From CAVTYH01 sp963773875 (GTDB taxonomy: Bacteria; Planctomycetota; Planctomycetia; Pirellulales; JADZDJ01), in contig CAVZCV010000001.1 of assembly GCA_963773875.1 (NCBI GenBank), positions 166,591 through 230,590 of the forward strand: a DNA stretch of 64,000 nt, read 5' to 3'. How positions within the stretch are numbered: the stretch's first letter is position 1; each line of letters starts with the position of its first letter. Of the stretch, positions 38,455-47,982 are shown piece after piece. The notes under the pieces were generated by a model that had not been told where the DNA came from, ran no database searches, and saw nothing but the letters and a program-made list of their open reading frames with translations. The position numbers and the translations under genes are program-made.

Positions 38455-39687
38455 TTGTCAGTGATTAACACGGCGGCATCGATCGCGGCAAAATCAATCA
38501 AAGGGTTATGGCTAAATCGACCGTAAATTCCAGCTACGCGTCCGTCGATTGTATAGACTCCAACGCATGGATAGATCGGTCCCACCGGCGATTCAATCGC
38601 GCGAATCATAAACTGTTTTTGAGCCACCCAGGTGGCGGGATTTCTCGAAACCGTGCGAACCACGTCGTGCCACTGTGCCTGAGACATGAGACGCCGAATC
38701 CCGACAGTATCACCCGTGTTGCACAGTGCGGATTTGACAACCCAACTTTCATCCGTGCGCCAATCGACCTGCGCGGATCGGCAGTTCTAGGCAGTAGTCG
38801 CTCCCAGGTCGGCATGGCCGTCGCTAATCGATTCCAAATAAGCGGAAATCGCTTGCTCTCTGCAAGTACCGCTGAGCCGGGATTAGTGACTGGAGTTTGG
38901 CCACCCGCGAAAACGAACCGGCACCGTCGCACGTCCAGCCACTCAGCTTGAAAGAAACGCACGATGGCCCCAACCGGGCAGCAATAGGAACTGGAATGGA
39001 AGAACGCCCGACCGCCGCGCCAATTCAAATCATGGGGTGACACTTTAATCGAAAATCGTCCAAGCCAACGAAGCTTTTGGCCTAGATACGAAATGACTTG
39101 TTGGTCCTCGAGATATCCGGCCGAGGCGAGCAACGCAATTGGGCGGTCCGAACCAACCGCCGTATCGATGGCCTTTGCCCATGCTGAGCCTGGATCGCCG
39201 GCCGTTCGTGCGCTGCAGGACAGCGATGCAAATAGCGCTGGCAACTCCGACGCTTCACTAAATCCTCCCGGAACGTCGCTGTTCAACTCAGAAATCCGCC
39301 AACCCTTGGTAGTCCAATGAAAATCAAATCGCAACGAGCCGCAATAGAAGGTGTCGAACCGAGCTTTCTGACTTGACGGAGCACCCACCGAAGCCGGCGA
39401 GGCAAGCCTAATAGCGAGTGAAGTTCTGGGCGGTGGAAGAGTTCCTTCTCTGCCTCGAATGCCTCTTGGCTAAGGAGCGTGGTCATATCGGACAGATACC
39501 GCCAGTGACCGCTTTTCAAGAGCAATGGAAAGGGACTAATGGTCGAAACATCGCCGATCTGCGGGTCCCATTTGCAATGTTGCAAGACCATCTGTGAGCG
39601 AATGTCGTGAAATAGTTCGCGGCTCAAAGCATCGCCGGCTTGCAGAGGTGCAGCGCTGGTGGTCGGTGACTGCTGCTCCACAATCAA
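38451..39687 (-). CDS. Glutathionylspermidine-synthase-like ATP-grasp ligase, frameshifted
   Basis: Resembles the C-terminal ligase of glutathionylspermidine synthase (YgiC/YjfC-type), about 410 residues joined from three frames. The parts are N-terminal DALSRELFHDIRSQMVLQHC to LRWVLRQVRK, middle ARFDTFYCGSLRFDFHW with WRISELNSDVPGGFSEASEL, and C-terminal DWRTDESWVVKSALCNTGDT to GRFSHNPLIDFAAID. The frame changes near 39363-39368 (a missing G in AAAGCTCGG) and 38771-38776 (an extra GC in CCGCGCAGG). The ELNSDVPGG and WVVKSAL motifs match the family's metal/ATP-binding features. The substrate is unknown. Confidence 0.7.
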
Positions 39688-39714
39688 AGTTGCACCTCAA
39701 TCCACCCAAGTTGG

Positions 39715-40581
39715 CTAAAGAATGAATACGGTTAATATGCCCACGATGAGAAACGCAAGACCTGGAATTAAGCCGAATGTTAGAACCGCGGGGTGCGGGT
39801 CCCACAAAGTCGGCTGCTTGATTCGCTGCGTGATGCCGGCGACAGCTGCAATCACGCATGCCGGCCAACTGCGCACGATGAGCTCGATCCAGGTTCGATC
39901 CCATGCGATCCAGTTTCCACTTGCCGCCGATCCTAGAACGATTGAACATCCGACCGTCGCACCAGCCAGTCGCAGTGCTGTGGCAACATCGCGATCAATC
40001 GTAATTGCATCGGCGACCCCACCGCCAATCCATTCAATCATCAGCCAAAGAAGTACCAGCAGAATGGTCGCGGCCAATGCTGGTACAATCGTGGTCCATA
40101 TCGTAGGACCGGTGCCAACGTTGGAAAGTGCGTAGATCAATCCAGCACCCGACATGGTTCCGCCAAGAGCAATGAGCGCAGCCGGATTGTTTCGCTCGAG
40201 CGCATCGTCACGGACACTGATGCCGAGCAGTTGCATGCAGCCAGCCGACGCCAAGATCCATGCGACCGAGCCAATCTGAAAAAGAATCGTGTAATCGAGA
40301 TGCCCGACAACTTGAGGATCTGCCCAGCGACCCAAAATCAAGAGGGTGGGCATTGCGGCGAGCGGTGGAAGCACTGCGAGAGTCCTGCGAATGAATGAAG
40401 ACTTTCCGATTGAGCTAACGGTTAGGAGCGGTGTATAATATCGTGCGCCGCAGACAGTGACCAATACGCTGGCCGCCAAGAAAAATGACCATTCGTCGCT
40501 GCTGAAATCCCACATTTCGTTTTTTTTATTTCCGCCCCGCATTTGCGATGGCGGCAGCCCGTAAGTTTGATCAGCGTACAT
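39715..40581 (-). CDS. Polytopic membrane protein of the ATP-grasp cassette
   Basis: Up to 288 residues with seven or eight transmembrane helices (FFLAASVLVTVCGARYY, TILLVLLWLMIEWIGGGVAD, VLTFGLIPGLAFLIVGILTV). The mid-section LIALGGTMSGAGLIYALSNV with IEWIGGGVADAI is reminiscent of DUF350-type proteins that accompany glutathionylspermidine-synthase-like genes in other bacteria. The start is uncertain: ATG at 40581, 40542 or 40515, none with a good ribosome site. It lies 27 bases ahead of the ATP-grasp gene. Confidence 0.7.
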   Translation of the reverse strand: MYADQTYGLPPSQMRGGNKKNEMWDFSSDEWSFFLAASVLVTVCGARYYTPLLTVSSIGKSSFIRRTLAVLPPLAAMPTLLILGRWADPQVVGHLDYTILFQIGSVAWILASAGCMQLLGISVRDDALERNNPAALIALGGTMSGAGLIYALSNVGTGPTIWTTIVPALAATILLVLLWLMIEWIGGGVADAITIDRDVATALRLAGATVGCSIVLGSAASGNWIAWDRTWIELIVRSWPACVIAAVAGITQRIKQPTLWDPHPAVLTFGLIPGLAFLIVGILTVFIL

Positions 40582-40748
40582 CTCCGGTCATCGGTCCCCA
40601 GCGCGGCGACACAATTCCAGAATTGTGTTTCGCTCTCGAGAAATCTCGGGGAATTCGCGCCTGGCACAAACCGCTTTCCGCACAATGCCGGCGACACAAT
40701 TGATGGCGCAGTGCCCCTCATTTGGCGCGGCAGCACGAAAACGCGAAT

Positions 40749-42003
40749 TCACGCCTGCCCGTTGCGCACCTGGCCGACGATGAGAGACGCATTATGACCG
40801 CCGAAACCGAAACTGTTGCTCATGGCCGCTTTCAGCCGGCGCTCGCGGGCCTGGTTCGGCGTGTAGTCGAGATCGCAGTCGGGATCGGGCTCGTCGAGGT
40901 TAATGGTGGGCGGAATCATACTGTCGCGCAGTGCCAGAATAGTGAAAATCAATTCCACACCTCCGCTCGCGCCCAGCAGGTGGCCAATTTGGCTTTTCGT
41001 GCTCGATACGCTCACTTGCTTGGCGTGATCGCCAAAGATGCGCTTGATGGCCCGCGTCTCGGCCGCGTCGCCCAGCGGTGTGCTGGTGCCATGAGCGTTG
41101 ATGTAACCCACCTCGCCAGGGTTCATTTTCGCATCCGCGAGCGCCCGTTCCATCGCTTTGGCGGCACCGGTGCCGTTCTCATCGGGCTGAGTAATGTGCC
41201 CGCCATCGGCACTTGCGCCGTAGCCCAGTACTTCGGCCAGAATTTTTTGCGCCGCGACGTTTTGCGTGTTCATATTCTTCGAACACCAATACACCGGCAC
41301 CTTCGCTAAGTACGAAGCCATCGCGATTTTTATCGAACGGCCGGCTGGCTTTCTCCGGCTCTTCGTTGCGTTCCGAAAGCGCTTTCATATTTGCAAACCC
41401 GGCAATACTCATGGGCGTTATAGCCGCTTCCGCGCCGCCGGTGATCATGATATCTGTTTCGCCGCGCTGGATGGTGCGGAAGGCGTCTCCCATGGCATTG
41501 GCCGCGCTGGCACAGGCAGTGGCAACCGCGGTGTTCGGCCCACGCAAGCCGTAGACAATCGACAGGTGGCCGCTGGCGGCATTGACCATCATCTTGGGGA
41601 CCAAGAAGGCCGAAACCCGGTCGGGGCCTTTCTCCACCAGCCTGCGCAGCTGCTCTTCAATTTCGTGCAGGCCGCCGATACCGGAGCCCAAAATTACACC
41701 GCAACGAAACGGGTCTTCCTTGGTGAAATCAATACCGCTTTGCTTCACGGCATCGACACCAGCGACCAAAGCAAATTGAGTAAAACGATCGATTCGGCGA
41801 ACTTCCTTGGCCGAGGCATATTCCTCGCCGGGGGCCCAATCGATAACCTCGCCACCGAATTTGACTTTGAACTTCTCCGTATCGAACAGACGCAAGCGGC
41901 GAATACCACTCTCGCCGCGCAGAATGCGCTGCCAGAGATCTTCCACCTTGTGGCTAAGCGAGGTGACGGCCCCCAGGCCGGTGACGACAACACGTCGGTT
42001 CAT
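40749..42003 (-). CDS. fabF: Beta-ketoacyl-ACP synthase II, frameshifted
   Basis: Condensing enzyme that elongates acyl-ACP with malonyl-ACP in fatty acid synthesis. The start MNRRVVVTGLGAVTSL is canonical. Cys164 (VATACASAANAM) is the nucleophile, and the two histidines are in YINAHGTSTPLGD and SNSFGFGGHNASL. Lysine (SSTKSQIGHLLGASG) and DYTPN complete the site. The frame changes at an A6 run (T6 on the plus strand, 41243-41248); A5 would read RRGAKILAEVLGYG. About 417 residues when joined. Last gene of the rpmF-fabD-fabG-acpP-fabF operon; 15 bases after acpP. As this enzyme is normally essential, the frameshift is probably an assembly error. Confidence 0.93.
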
Positions 42004-42018
42004 GGCAGAGCGCTGTTT

Positions 42019-42255
42019 CTACGATTGCGCCTTCTCGATGTACTCGATCGCCTGGCCCACCGTTTGAATCTTCTCGGCGGCATCGTCTGGAATGTTGATG
42101 TCGAACTCTTCTTCGAGCTCCATCACCAATTCCACTTGATCGAGCGAATCGGCGCCCAAATCGTTTACAAAGTTCGTCTCGGGCGTAATCTGTTCCTTGC
42201 TCACGCCCAATTGCGTGGCCACGATGTCAATCACACGTTCGGAAACGGTTGCCAC
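42019..42255 (-). CDS. acpP: Acyl carrier protein
   Basis: 78-residue carrier of the growing fatty acyl chain. Ser37 in the canonical GADSLDQVELVM motif is the 4'-phosphopantetheine site. It is acidic throughout (MELEEEFDINIPDDAAEKIQ), full length and intact. It lies 15 bases before fabF and 260 bases after fabG, and seems to have its own promoter. AGGAGG precedes the ATG. Confidence 0.97.
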   Translation of the reverse strand: MATVSERVIDIVATQLGVSKEQITPETNFVNDLGADSLDQVELVMELEEEFDINIPDDAAEKIQTVGQAIEYIEKAQS

Positions 42256-42367
42256 GTAAAATTCCTCCTACCGCAGGCAATAGTTCGTGATTCCCAGCAT
42301 AAAATCCAGTGTTCCCGCCGTTCCTTCGTGGGTTCGGCGAAATGGTTCAAGCTGGGTAAGTCGTTGG

Positions 42368-42397
42368 AAGATAGAGAGTTTGCTGTCGGAAAGTCAA
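42368..42397 (-). promoter_or_regulatory. Probable sigma-70 promoter for acpP-fabF
   Basis: On the minus strand TTGACT (42397-42392), an 18-base spacer and TATCTT (42373-42368) lie about 110 bases before acpP, in the otherwise empty gap after fabG. It would allow higher expression of acpP than of the upstream fab genes. Confidence 0.45.
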
Positions 42398-42515
42398 GAT
42401 ATAACGGGTTTAAGGCGGGGTGTCTAGACGGATCCACAGGGGGCTGGCGAAGTGGGGATACGCGCGTTCGATCCGGTTGATGCCCGAAGTTGAAAAGTTC
42501 GCCTTGCCGATTTGC

Positions 42516-43289
42516 TTAGACGGTTAGTCCGCCGTCGATGGTAATGCACTGACCGGTGATGTAACTGCCACTTGGCGAGGCGAGAAACAGGACCACATCG
42601 GCAACTTCGTCGGGTGTGCCCAAACGTTTTGCCGGGATGCGCGTTTTGACCTGATCTTGGAGTGCTTCGCCCAGTGCGGCGGTCATTTCACTTTCAATAA
42701 ATCCGGGCGCAATGGCGTTGACGGTAATCTTTCGGCCGGCCAATTCTTTGGAAACGGTGCGAGTGAAGCCGATCAGCCCGGCTTTTGAGGCCGAGTAATT
42801 CGCCTGCCCCGCATTGCCGATGAGACCAGAGACACTTGAAATATTGATGATTCGTCCATATCGCTGCGACATCATGGGTCGCGTGGCAGCGCGTGTAAAC
42901 AAGAAAGCGCCCCGCAGATTCGTATTGATGACTTCGTCCCACTGGTCGTCACCCATGCGTGGCAGGAGTGTATCGCGAGTGATGCCGGCGTTGTTCACAA
43001 GGATATCGAGCCGACCCCATTTTTCGGCGATCGCCTCCACCAGTTCTTGGACCGCACCTCCGTTTGTGACATCGCAGCCGAACGCTTCTGCTTGCCCACC
43101 GGCACCTGCAATGGCTGATACAGTTTCAGCCAGCCTCGCGGTGTCGCGGGCCACGCAAGCAACTTTGGCGCCGCAGCGGCCAAGTGCAATCGCAATGGCT
43201 TTGCCAATTCCGCGCAAAGCGCCGGTGACGAGTGCCGTCCGGCCCGTAAGATCGACCCTCAACCTATTAGCAGCAGTTTCAGCGCTCAT
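42516..43289 (-). CDS. fabG: 3-oxoacyl-ACP reductase
   Basis: Short-chain dehydrogenase of 257 residues that reduces 3-oxoacyl-ACP with NADPH in fatty acid elongation. It has the Rossmann motif TGALRGIG, NNAGITRD, the catalytic Ser/Tyr/Lys set (ISSVSGLIGNAGQANYSASK), and the C-terminal ITGQCITIDGGLTV. The ATG at 43289 overlaps the fabD stop (ATGA), indicating coupling and fixing the start; a longer upstream frame is not used. It has ten extra N-terminal residues compared with the E. coli enzyme. Confidence 0.95.
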   Translation of the reverse strand: MSAETAANRLRVDLTGRTALVTGALRGIGKAIAIALGRCGAKVACVARDTARLAETVSAIAGAGGQAEAFGCDVTNGGAVQELVEAIAEKWGRLDILVNNAGITRDTLLPRMGDDQWDEVINTNLRGAFLFTRAATRPMMSQRYGRIINISSVSGLIGNAGQANYSASKAGLIGFTRTVSKELAGRKITVNAIAPGFIESEMTAALGEALQDQVKTRIPAKRLGTPDEVADVVLFLASPSGSYITGQCITIDGGLTV

Positions 43290-44189
43290 TGGTCCGTCCC
43301 TTCGCATTTCATTTTCCGATCGATACGTTTGACAAGGCCACGCAGAACGCGGCCCGGCCCGACTTCATACATGGAATCGACACCATGGGAGATCAGCCAT
43401 CGCAAAGAATTTTCCCAGAGCACCGGGCTCACGACTTGCTGAACCAACAACCGCCGGATCTCTTCCGGATCGTCGTGAGGCATCGCATCAACGTTTGAAA
43501 CAACCGGGATATGCGGCCTATGGAGCGGAACATTTTGCAGGGCCGCCGACAAGCGATCGACCGCTGGCTGCATTATGGATGTGTGGAAGGCGCCGGCTAC
43601 AGCCAGCGGAATTGTCTTCATTGCGCCTGCCGCCGTCGCCGCTGTTGCAACCCGTTCGCACGCGGCTTTTGTGCCCGAAACTACGATATTTCCTGGGCAA
43701 AGCAGATTCGCGACTTGCAGAACTTCGCCTTGTGAGCAATTGAGGCACAATGATTCCACTTGCTCGCGGTCCATTCCTAGGATGCTCATCATGCCGCTGG
43801 ATATCGCGTCGGAAGCGGACTGCATCGCGGCCCCGCGCTCCGCGACGACTCGCAATCCATCTTCGAATTCAAGAACGCCTGCGAATACTAGCGCCGTATA
43901 CTCGCCGAGGCTCAAGCCCGCCGTAAATCTGGCGTTCTCGACAACTTCGGGTGATTTCTCCTTAAGCGATTCCAGAGCGGCGAGCGAAGTTACGAACAGC
44001 GCTGGCTGACTGCAGATTGTTGAATCCAATTTTGCGGCCGGACCTTCGAAGCAAATCTGAGCAAGATCGTAGCCGAGGGTTTTGCCGGCGCGGTCGAATA
44101 GTGATTTAGCGGCCGGAAGCGTTGCCAATTCGCGCCCCATTCCGACGTATTGACGCGCCTTGCCCCGGAAAAAGAAATGCGGTGGGCAT
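43286..44189 (-). CDS. fabD: Malonyl-CoA:ACP transacylase, frameshifted at the N-terminus
   Basis: Transfers malonyl from CoA to ACP. The main frame carries GLSLGEYTAL (nucleophile Ser), LCPGNIVVSG and AVAGAFHTSIM (catalytic His). The usual N-terminal FPGQGAQYVGMG signature is split. MPTAFLFPGQGA starts at the ATG at 44189 in one frame; QYVGMGRELA continues in the other, with one extra base near 44153 (GCGTCAA where GCGCAA is expected). Without the upstream part the protein would lack its first strand. About 300 residues joined. It follows rpmF by 105 bases and overlaps fabG by 4. Confidence 0.92.
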
Positions 44190-44294
44190 GCTGCGTGTCT
44201 GAGGGGCTGGCTGTCTGCGTGTCTGATCGAATCGAATCGCGAACTGGAATTAAGCGCCTACACCTTGAATCAAGGACGCCGAGATTCCCAAACG

Positions 44295-44474
44295 CTATTC
44301 TTCAGATTCCACAATCGTGCGTCCCATGTAGTGACCGCACTTCGGGCAAATTGTGTGCGTGGGTACGGCCGAACTGCATTGAGGGCAATAAGTTAGCTGC
44401 TTCGGCGTTTTATGATCGTGCGCGCGGCGGCTACGGGTTTTTTGGTTTGACTGTCGTCGCTTGGGAACGGCCAT
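44295..44474 (-). CDS. rpmF: 50S ribosomal protein L32
   Basis: 59-residue large-subunit protein. MAVPKRRQSNQKTRSRRAHD is the canonical L32 N-terminus and two CxxC pairs (CPQC, CPKC) form its zinc ribbon. The ATG at 44474 is the conserved start. It heads the fatty acid operon, the common rpmF-fab linkage, but plsX and fabH, often found between, are absent here. Confidence 0.97.
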   Translation of the reverse strand: MAVPKRRQSNQKTRSRRAHDHKTPKQLTYCPQCSSAVPTHTICPKCGHYMGRTIVESEE

Positions 44475-44820
44475 GATTAATTCCTGTCGTAACGCGTGCG
44501 GCAAAGTGGCGGCATGCGTGCTGTAATTTGGACGACGGGTCCGCCTGCAGAATTCTCTTGTCGATCCGAGGGGCGCCCAACCGACCATTAGGAAACCCAA
44601 CAATTTACGAAGTACTGCGGCCCAGTGTCAATAAGCGGCCGATATCAGTCTGAAGGCCGCTTTTGAACCGATGACACCCACTGCGGCGGTCATTCGATCG
44701 CTGTTGTGACTCGGTACTGGCCGAAAACTGGGATTTCAGACAAACTACACTACGGCACGTTTCCTGCACTGGCTTGGATCCGAACACGACACCGTGGCCA
44801 GCCATCAGCGCTTGAGTTCT
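44475..44820. other. Divergent intergenic region
   Basis: 346 bases between rpmF and the divergent gene at 44821. It presumably holds both promoters, but no clear -35/-10 pair was identified. No gene. Confidence 0.4.
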
Positions 44821-46242
44821 ATGATCGTTATTCCCTGCTTTCCGCTGCGATTGTTTTGTGCGCTAAGTGTATCGCTCGCGCTGACCTGCTTGGCTCTCGG
44901 TGCGGACGGAAATGATGGTGATAAATCAAATTCTGGTCGCACGGCCTCAAATACCTTTGTGTCGGCGGTACAGCTCACCAATAGCAACGAAAGCGTTGCC
45001 CACTTCGTCGCTCGTTCGCAACTTTCAGCCGTGTTGCCTGCGATCGGCGACTTCGCAGAGTTGTTGTCACTAGGTGTTTCGGCAAAAAAGCTGGAACACT
45101 CGCCCCAGAAGGTCGAGGCCCTGAAGCCTGTGGTCGGTACAACAAAATCGGCAACTACCGGCATGCAAATGGCGCGATCCTCAAATAAGCAAAGCGGCCA
45201 ATCCGACGCTGAAGTCGGCTCCCTTCCGGGCGTCGATGTGATCTCCGCCATTGCCGACCCTGAAAGCCTCGCAGTGCCGGATAATTTTATGTATGTACGT
45301 TTTTCGAAATCGTTTTTGGAATCGTACATCTGCCGGCAGTATGAGAGAAAATCGCCTGTGTACGATAACATTCTCGGCGCGGCCGTACGGGGCAACTCAC
45401 ACACCACCGCCCGCACGGAATTGGACCTTATCGATAATCCGTCGGAAGCCCAGGCGCGATTGCGGTTCAAAGGAGTCACGCGATTCAATACGGTTAGCTA
45501 TTCTGGGCCGATATCGATCTTCTCTCAAGGCATCACGGGTTTCGTCTCCGAAAAACGTTTATGGTTCGACGGCATGAGCATCCAGCAAAGCGAGCCGCAA
45601 ACCGCCGCCGAGGCAAGCACCACGACAACTGGTTTTTCCACGAGCTTGCCGCGGTTGCGAGGAAGAATTTCGCTTCGCATTGCCGAGCGGCGAGAGGCGG
45701 AAGACCACCGCTTGGCTGAAGAAATTAGCGCCCAGCGCACCAGCGAAAAAGTCAGCCAGGCATTCAACAGTGTTGTAAAGGATCGCACCAATGCGTTTAC
45801 TAATGAGTTGAAGAGCGACTACGCCAGGCTGCCATTGGAAGGGCGGTTTGCCATCGCCGATATCCGCTGCAGCACTTTGAACAACCGATTGCAAATCATG
45901 GTGTTGGGCCACGGTACTCAGGAACCGACATACGTTCCGGAACCGCCGATGCTCGCCGACTATCCAGATATTGAAGTTCATCTTCACACCGCTCTCGTAC
46001 AAAAGGCCATTCTCGATCCCGCGCTGCGCAGCACGCTGGAAGCCGCAGTTGAACGCCTCGTGAATCGACCTTTAATCTCTGTCGTTAACGCGCCGGTTGC
46101 GAATCAGCAGCCAAATCCGCCGCGCGATTTGAAGATCCGCTGGACCGGCGGCGAAGGTTCGCAGTGGCTAACGCTTGCCTGGCACGGCGCCGATAAAAAT
46201 ACCGTCGCACGGGCAACTGGTTCGCCCGCTGAATCGCCTTAA
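44821..46242 (+). CDS. Exported hypothetical protein
   Basis: 473 residues from the ATG at 44821, which opens a signal peptide (FPLRLFCALSVSLALTCLAL). Residues about 30-150 are Ser/Lys-rich and probably disordered. The rest is a mixed alpha/beta region with FMYVRFSKSFLESYICRQYE, ARTELDLIDNPSEAQARLRF, ISLRIAERREAEDHRLAEEI and WTGGEGSQWLTLAWHG. This resembles planctomycete proteins of unknown function that I cannot name. No catalytic motif. It overlaps the convergent GH28 gene by four bases. Confidence 0.7.
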   Translation: MIVIPCFPLRLFCALSVSLALTCLALGADGNDGDKSNSGRTASNTFVSAVQLTNSNESVAHFVARSQLSAVLPAIGDFAELLSLGVSAKKLEHSPQKVEALKPVVGTTKSATTGMQMARSSNKQSGQSDAEVGSLPGVDVISAIADPESLAVPDNFMYVRFSKSFLESYICRQYERKSPVYDNILGAAVRGNSHTTARTELDLIDNPSEAQARLRFKGVTRFNTVSYSGPISIFSQGITGFVSEKRLWFDGMSIQQSEPQTAAEASTTTTGFSTSLPRLRGRISLRIAERREAEDHRLAEEISAQRTSEKVSQAFNSVVKDRTNAFTNELKSDYARLPLEGRFAIADIRCSTLNNRLQIMVLGHGTQEPTYVPEPPMLADYPDIEVHLHTALVQKAILDPALRSTLEAAVERLVNRPLISVVNAPVANQQPNPPRDLKIRWTGGEGSQWLTLAWHGADKNTVARATGSPAESP

Positions 46243-47918
46243 ACGCCGGTTCGCAACCTCACCTCCGATCTCTCCGCGCCATCCGCGAGATCAATCGCTT
46301 TCGCCGCTTTTGTGATGTCACCGCCGTCGACAGTTATGTCAGCACTGTCTTTTCCTTCGACCCGCGCAAACGCTGCAGCTGGACTTAACAGCCGCGGAGC
46401 GGAAATCAGCATCTCGCGCGTGTTCCGCAACCGCAGGACCGATTCCGCGTCGGCATTGCCGGCGACCGACAATCCATTCACTGCCGCATCGTGAACTCCG
46501 TCAAAGATTATGGCCGGCCGCAAATCGGGCGTCGAAACTTCAAACCGGATGTTGCGCAAACTCAGACCGCGGGCGTTCCGAGCATACAGCCCGTACGCAG
46601 GCATCGGGCCGAGCGCGAAATACTCGCCGGCAAGCTTCGGCAAATCGCGCCGGGCCGCATCTTCTGCCGTGCCGCCGCCGCCGAAAGTCAGGCGAATGTC
46701 GCTGAACGAAATGTTCTCAATCGTGTTGCCTTCCACGCAATTCACAATGATGCACGAATGCTGCTCGCCCGGCCGATTGGCGCCGGTCACATTGGAATCG
46801 TCGAGCTTCGTTTCCTTCGTCACCACGTTGCCGCTGATATTGCTGAACGAAATGTTGCGCACGACGGCCCCCTGCCCTGCTCCGCCTTCGCGCATCGGCC
46901 CCGCACCAATCGAAATCGGCCCCGTCACATCTTGCAGCACAAGATTCGAAAACGACATGTTCTCGTACCGCGAACCCGGCTCGCAGCGCAACTTAATTGG
47001 GCAACCATAAACCTGATACAACAGGCAGTTCGAGACGACAATATTCTCCGCCACGCCACCGCCGAATCGAAATACCGACCAGCGCGTGCTGAACAGCGAA
47101 TTCGTGACCATCACAAACTTGCAGCTGCCAAACAAGGCACACGCATCGTCCTGACAACGCACATTGCAGTTGCTGATGTTCACATACTCCGCGCTAATGA
47201 AATGAAACCCATCGTTGTTGCCAGTCACACGGCTGAAGATCCGCACGCCATCGAGCTGCACATACGAACTGTTGCAAATGCGGCATGTGTGATACGCACT
47301 GCGGTACAAGTACACATTGCGGACCGTGAGATTTTTGCATTTATAAAACAGCACCAGGTGCGGTCGCTTGTTGCCGCCCAAACCGCCGGCGCGAACTTCG
47401 GCGCCTTGCCCGTCGATCGTGCCCGGTCCTTCGATGGTGATGTTCTCCGCATTGGCCCCATAAACCAGGCCGACGTTGCCGTCGCCCATCGTGTGATCGC
47501 CGCTCAGCGGAATTCCTCGCGCCGGCTGATACTGTTTGGCATCGGTCGTGGCCAGCAGAGTTCCGCCTGCCGCAATGTGCAGCGTGACGTTGCTCTTGAG
47601 CTCGATCGGCGAAATCAAAAACGTTCCGCCTGGCACGAGCACGACGCCGCCGTGATCGGCAGTACAAGCGTCGATGGCCCCTTGAATCGCCGCGGTGTCG
47701 AGCGTTTTGCCGTCGCCGGTCGCGCCAAAATCGCGAATGTTGTATACCCGCGCGCCGCTTGAATTCGCGCCAACCGGTGCTCCCGCCGCTTTTTCAACGT
47801 CAGCTCCAAGCGCACTGCCTCCGCTGATTGCCGCGCCCATTGCGCCGGCCATCACCGGAATTGAAGCCGCGCCTAACCAGTGGCGGCGCGAAACCGCTTG
47901 CGTTTGATCATCCCCCAT
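46239..47918 (-). CDS. Tat-exported GH28-like (polygalacturonase-type) right-handed beta-helix protein
   Basis: 559 residues. A twin-arginine signal is visible (SRRHWLGAASIPVMAGAMGA), so it is exported folded. The catalytic region starts YNIRDFGATGDGKTLDTAAI (pectate-lyase-superfamily lead), then NITIEGPGTIDGQG, NNDGFHFISAEYVNISNC and QDDACALFGSCK, the GH28 acidic cluster (N-D, D-D). The coils continue to GLSLRNIRFEV. The ATG at 47918 follows GGGGG and gives the Tat signal; a longer frame to 48092 is rejected. Substrate unknown; pectin-like or algal polyuronides are plausible. Next to an SGNH esterase. Confidence 0.85.
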   Translation of the reverse strand: MGDDQTQAVSRRHWLGAASIPVMAGAMGAAISGGSALGADVEKAAGAPVGANSSGARVYNIRDFGATGDGKTLDTAAIQGAIDACTADHGGVVLVPGGTFLISPIELKSNVTLHIAAGGTLLATTDAKQYQPARGIPLSGDHTMGDGNVGLVYGANAENITIEGPGTIDGQGAEVRAGGLGGNKRPHLVLFYKCKNLTVRNVYLYRSAYHTCRICNSSYVQLDGVRIFSRVTGNNDGFHFISAEYVNISNCNVRCQDDACALFGSCKFVMVTNSLFSTRWSVFRFGGGVAENIVVSNCLLYQVYGCPIKLRCEPGSRYENMSFSNLVLQDVTGPISIGAGPMREGGAGQGAVVRNISFSNISGNVVTKETKLDDSNVTGANRPGEQHSCIIVNCVEGNTIENISFSDIRLTFGGGGTAEDAARRDLPKLAGEYFALGPMPAYGLYARNARGLSLRNIRFEVSTPDLRPAIIFDGVHDAAVNGLSVAGNADAESVLRLRNTREMLISAPRLLSPAAAFARVEGKDSADITVDGGDITKAAKAIDLADGAERSEVRLRTGV

Positions 47919-47982
47919 CGCAATTTCCCCCCGATTGAATTTTGCAAACCGACGACCGCGATGCACGCGCGTCGTCAACGTA

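Noticed and set aside
41230..41260. Programmed ribosomal frameshift in fabF at the A6 run
   Set aside because: A slippery A6 exists, but the same kind of break occurs at unrelated sequences in many other genes, so an indel error explains it better.
41266..42480. 404-codon open frame on the plus strand opposite fabF and acpP
   Set aside because: It is the antisense shadow of two certain genes; its protein is Arg/His-rich with no domain.
46491..47762. 423-codon plus-strand frame opposite the GH28 gene
   Set aside because: Antisense shadow; the minus-strand frame has a Tat signal and catalytic motifs.
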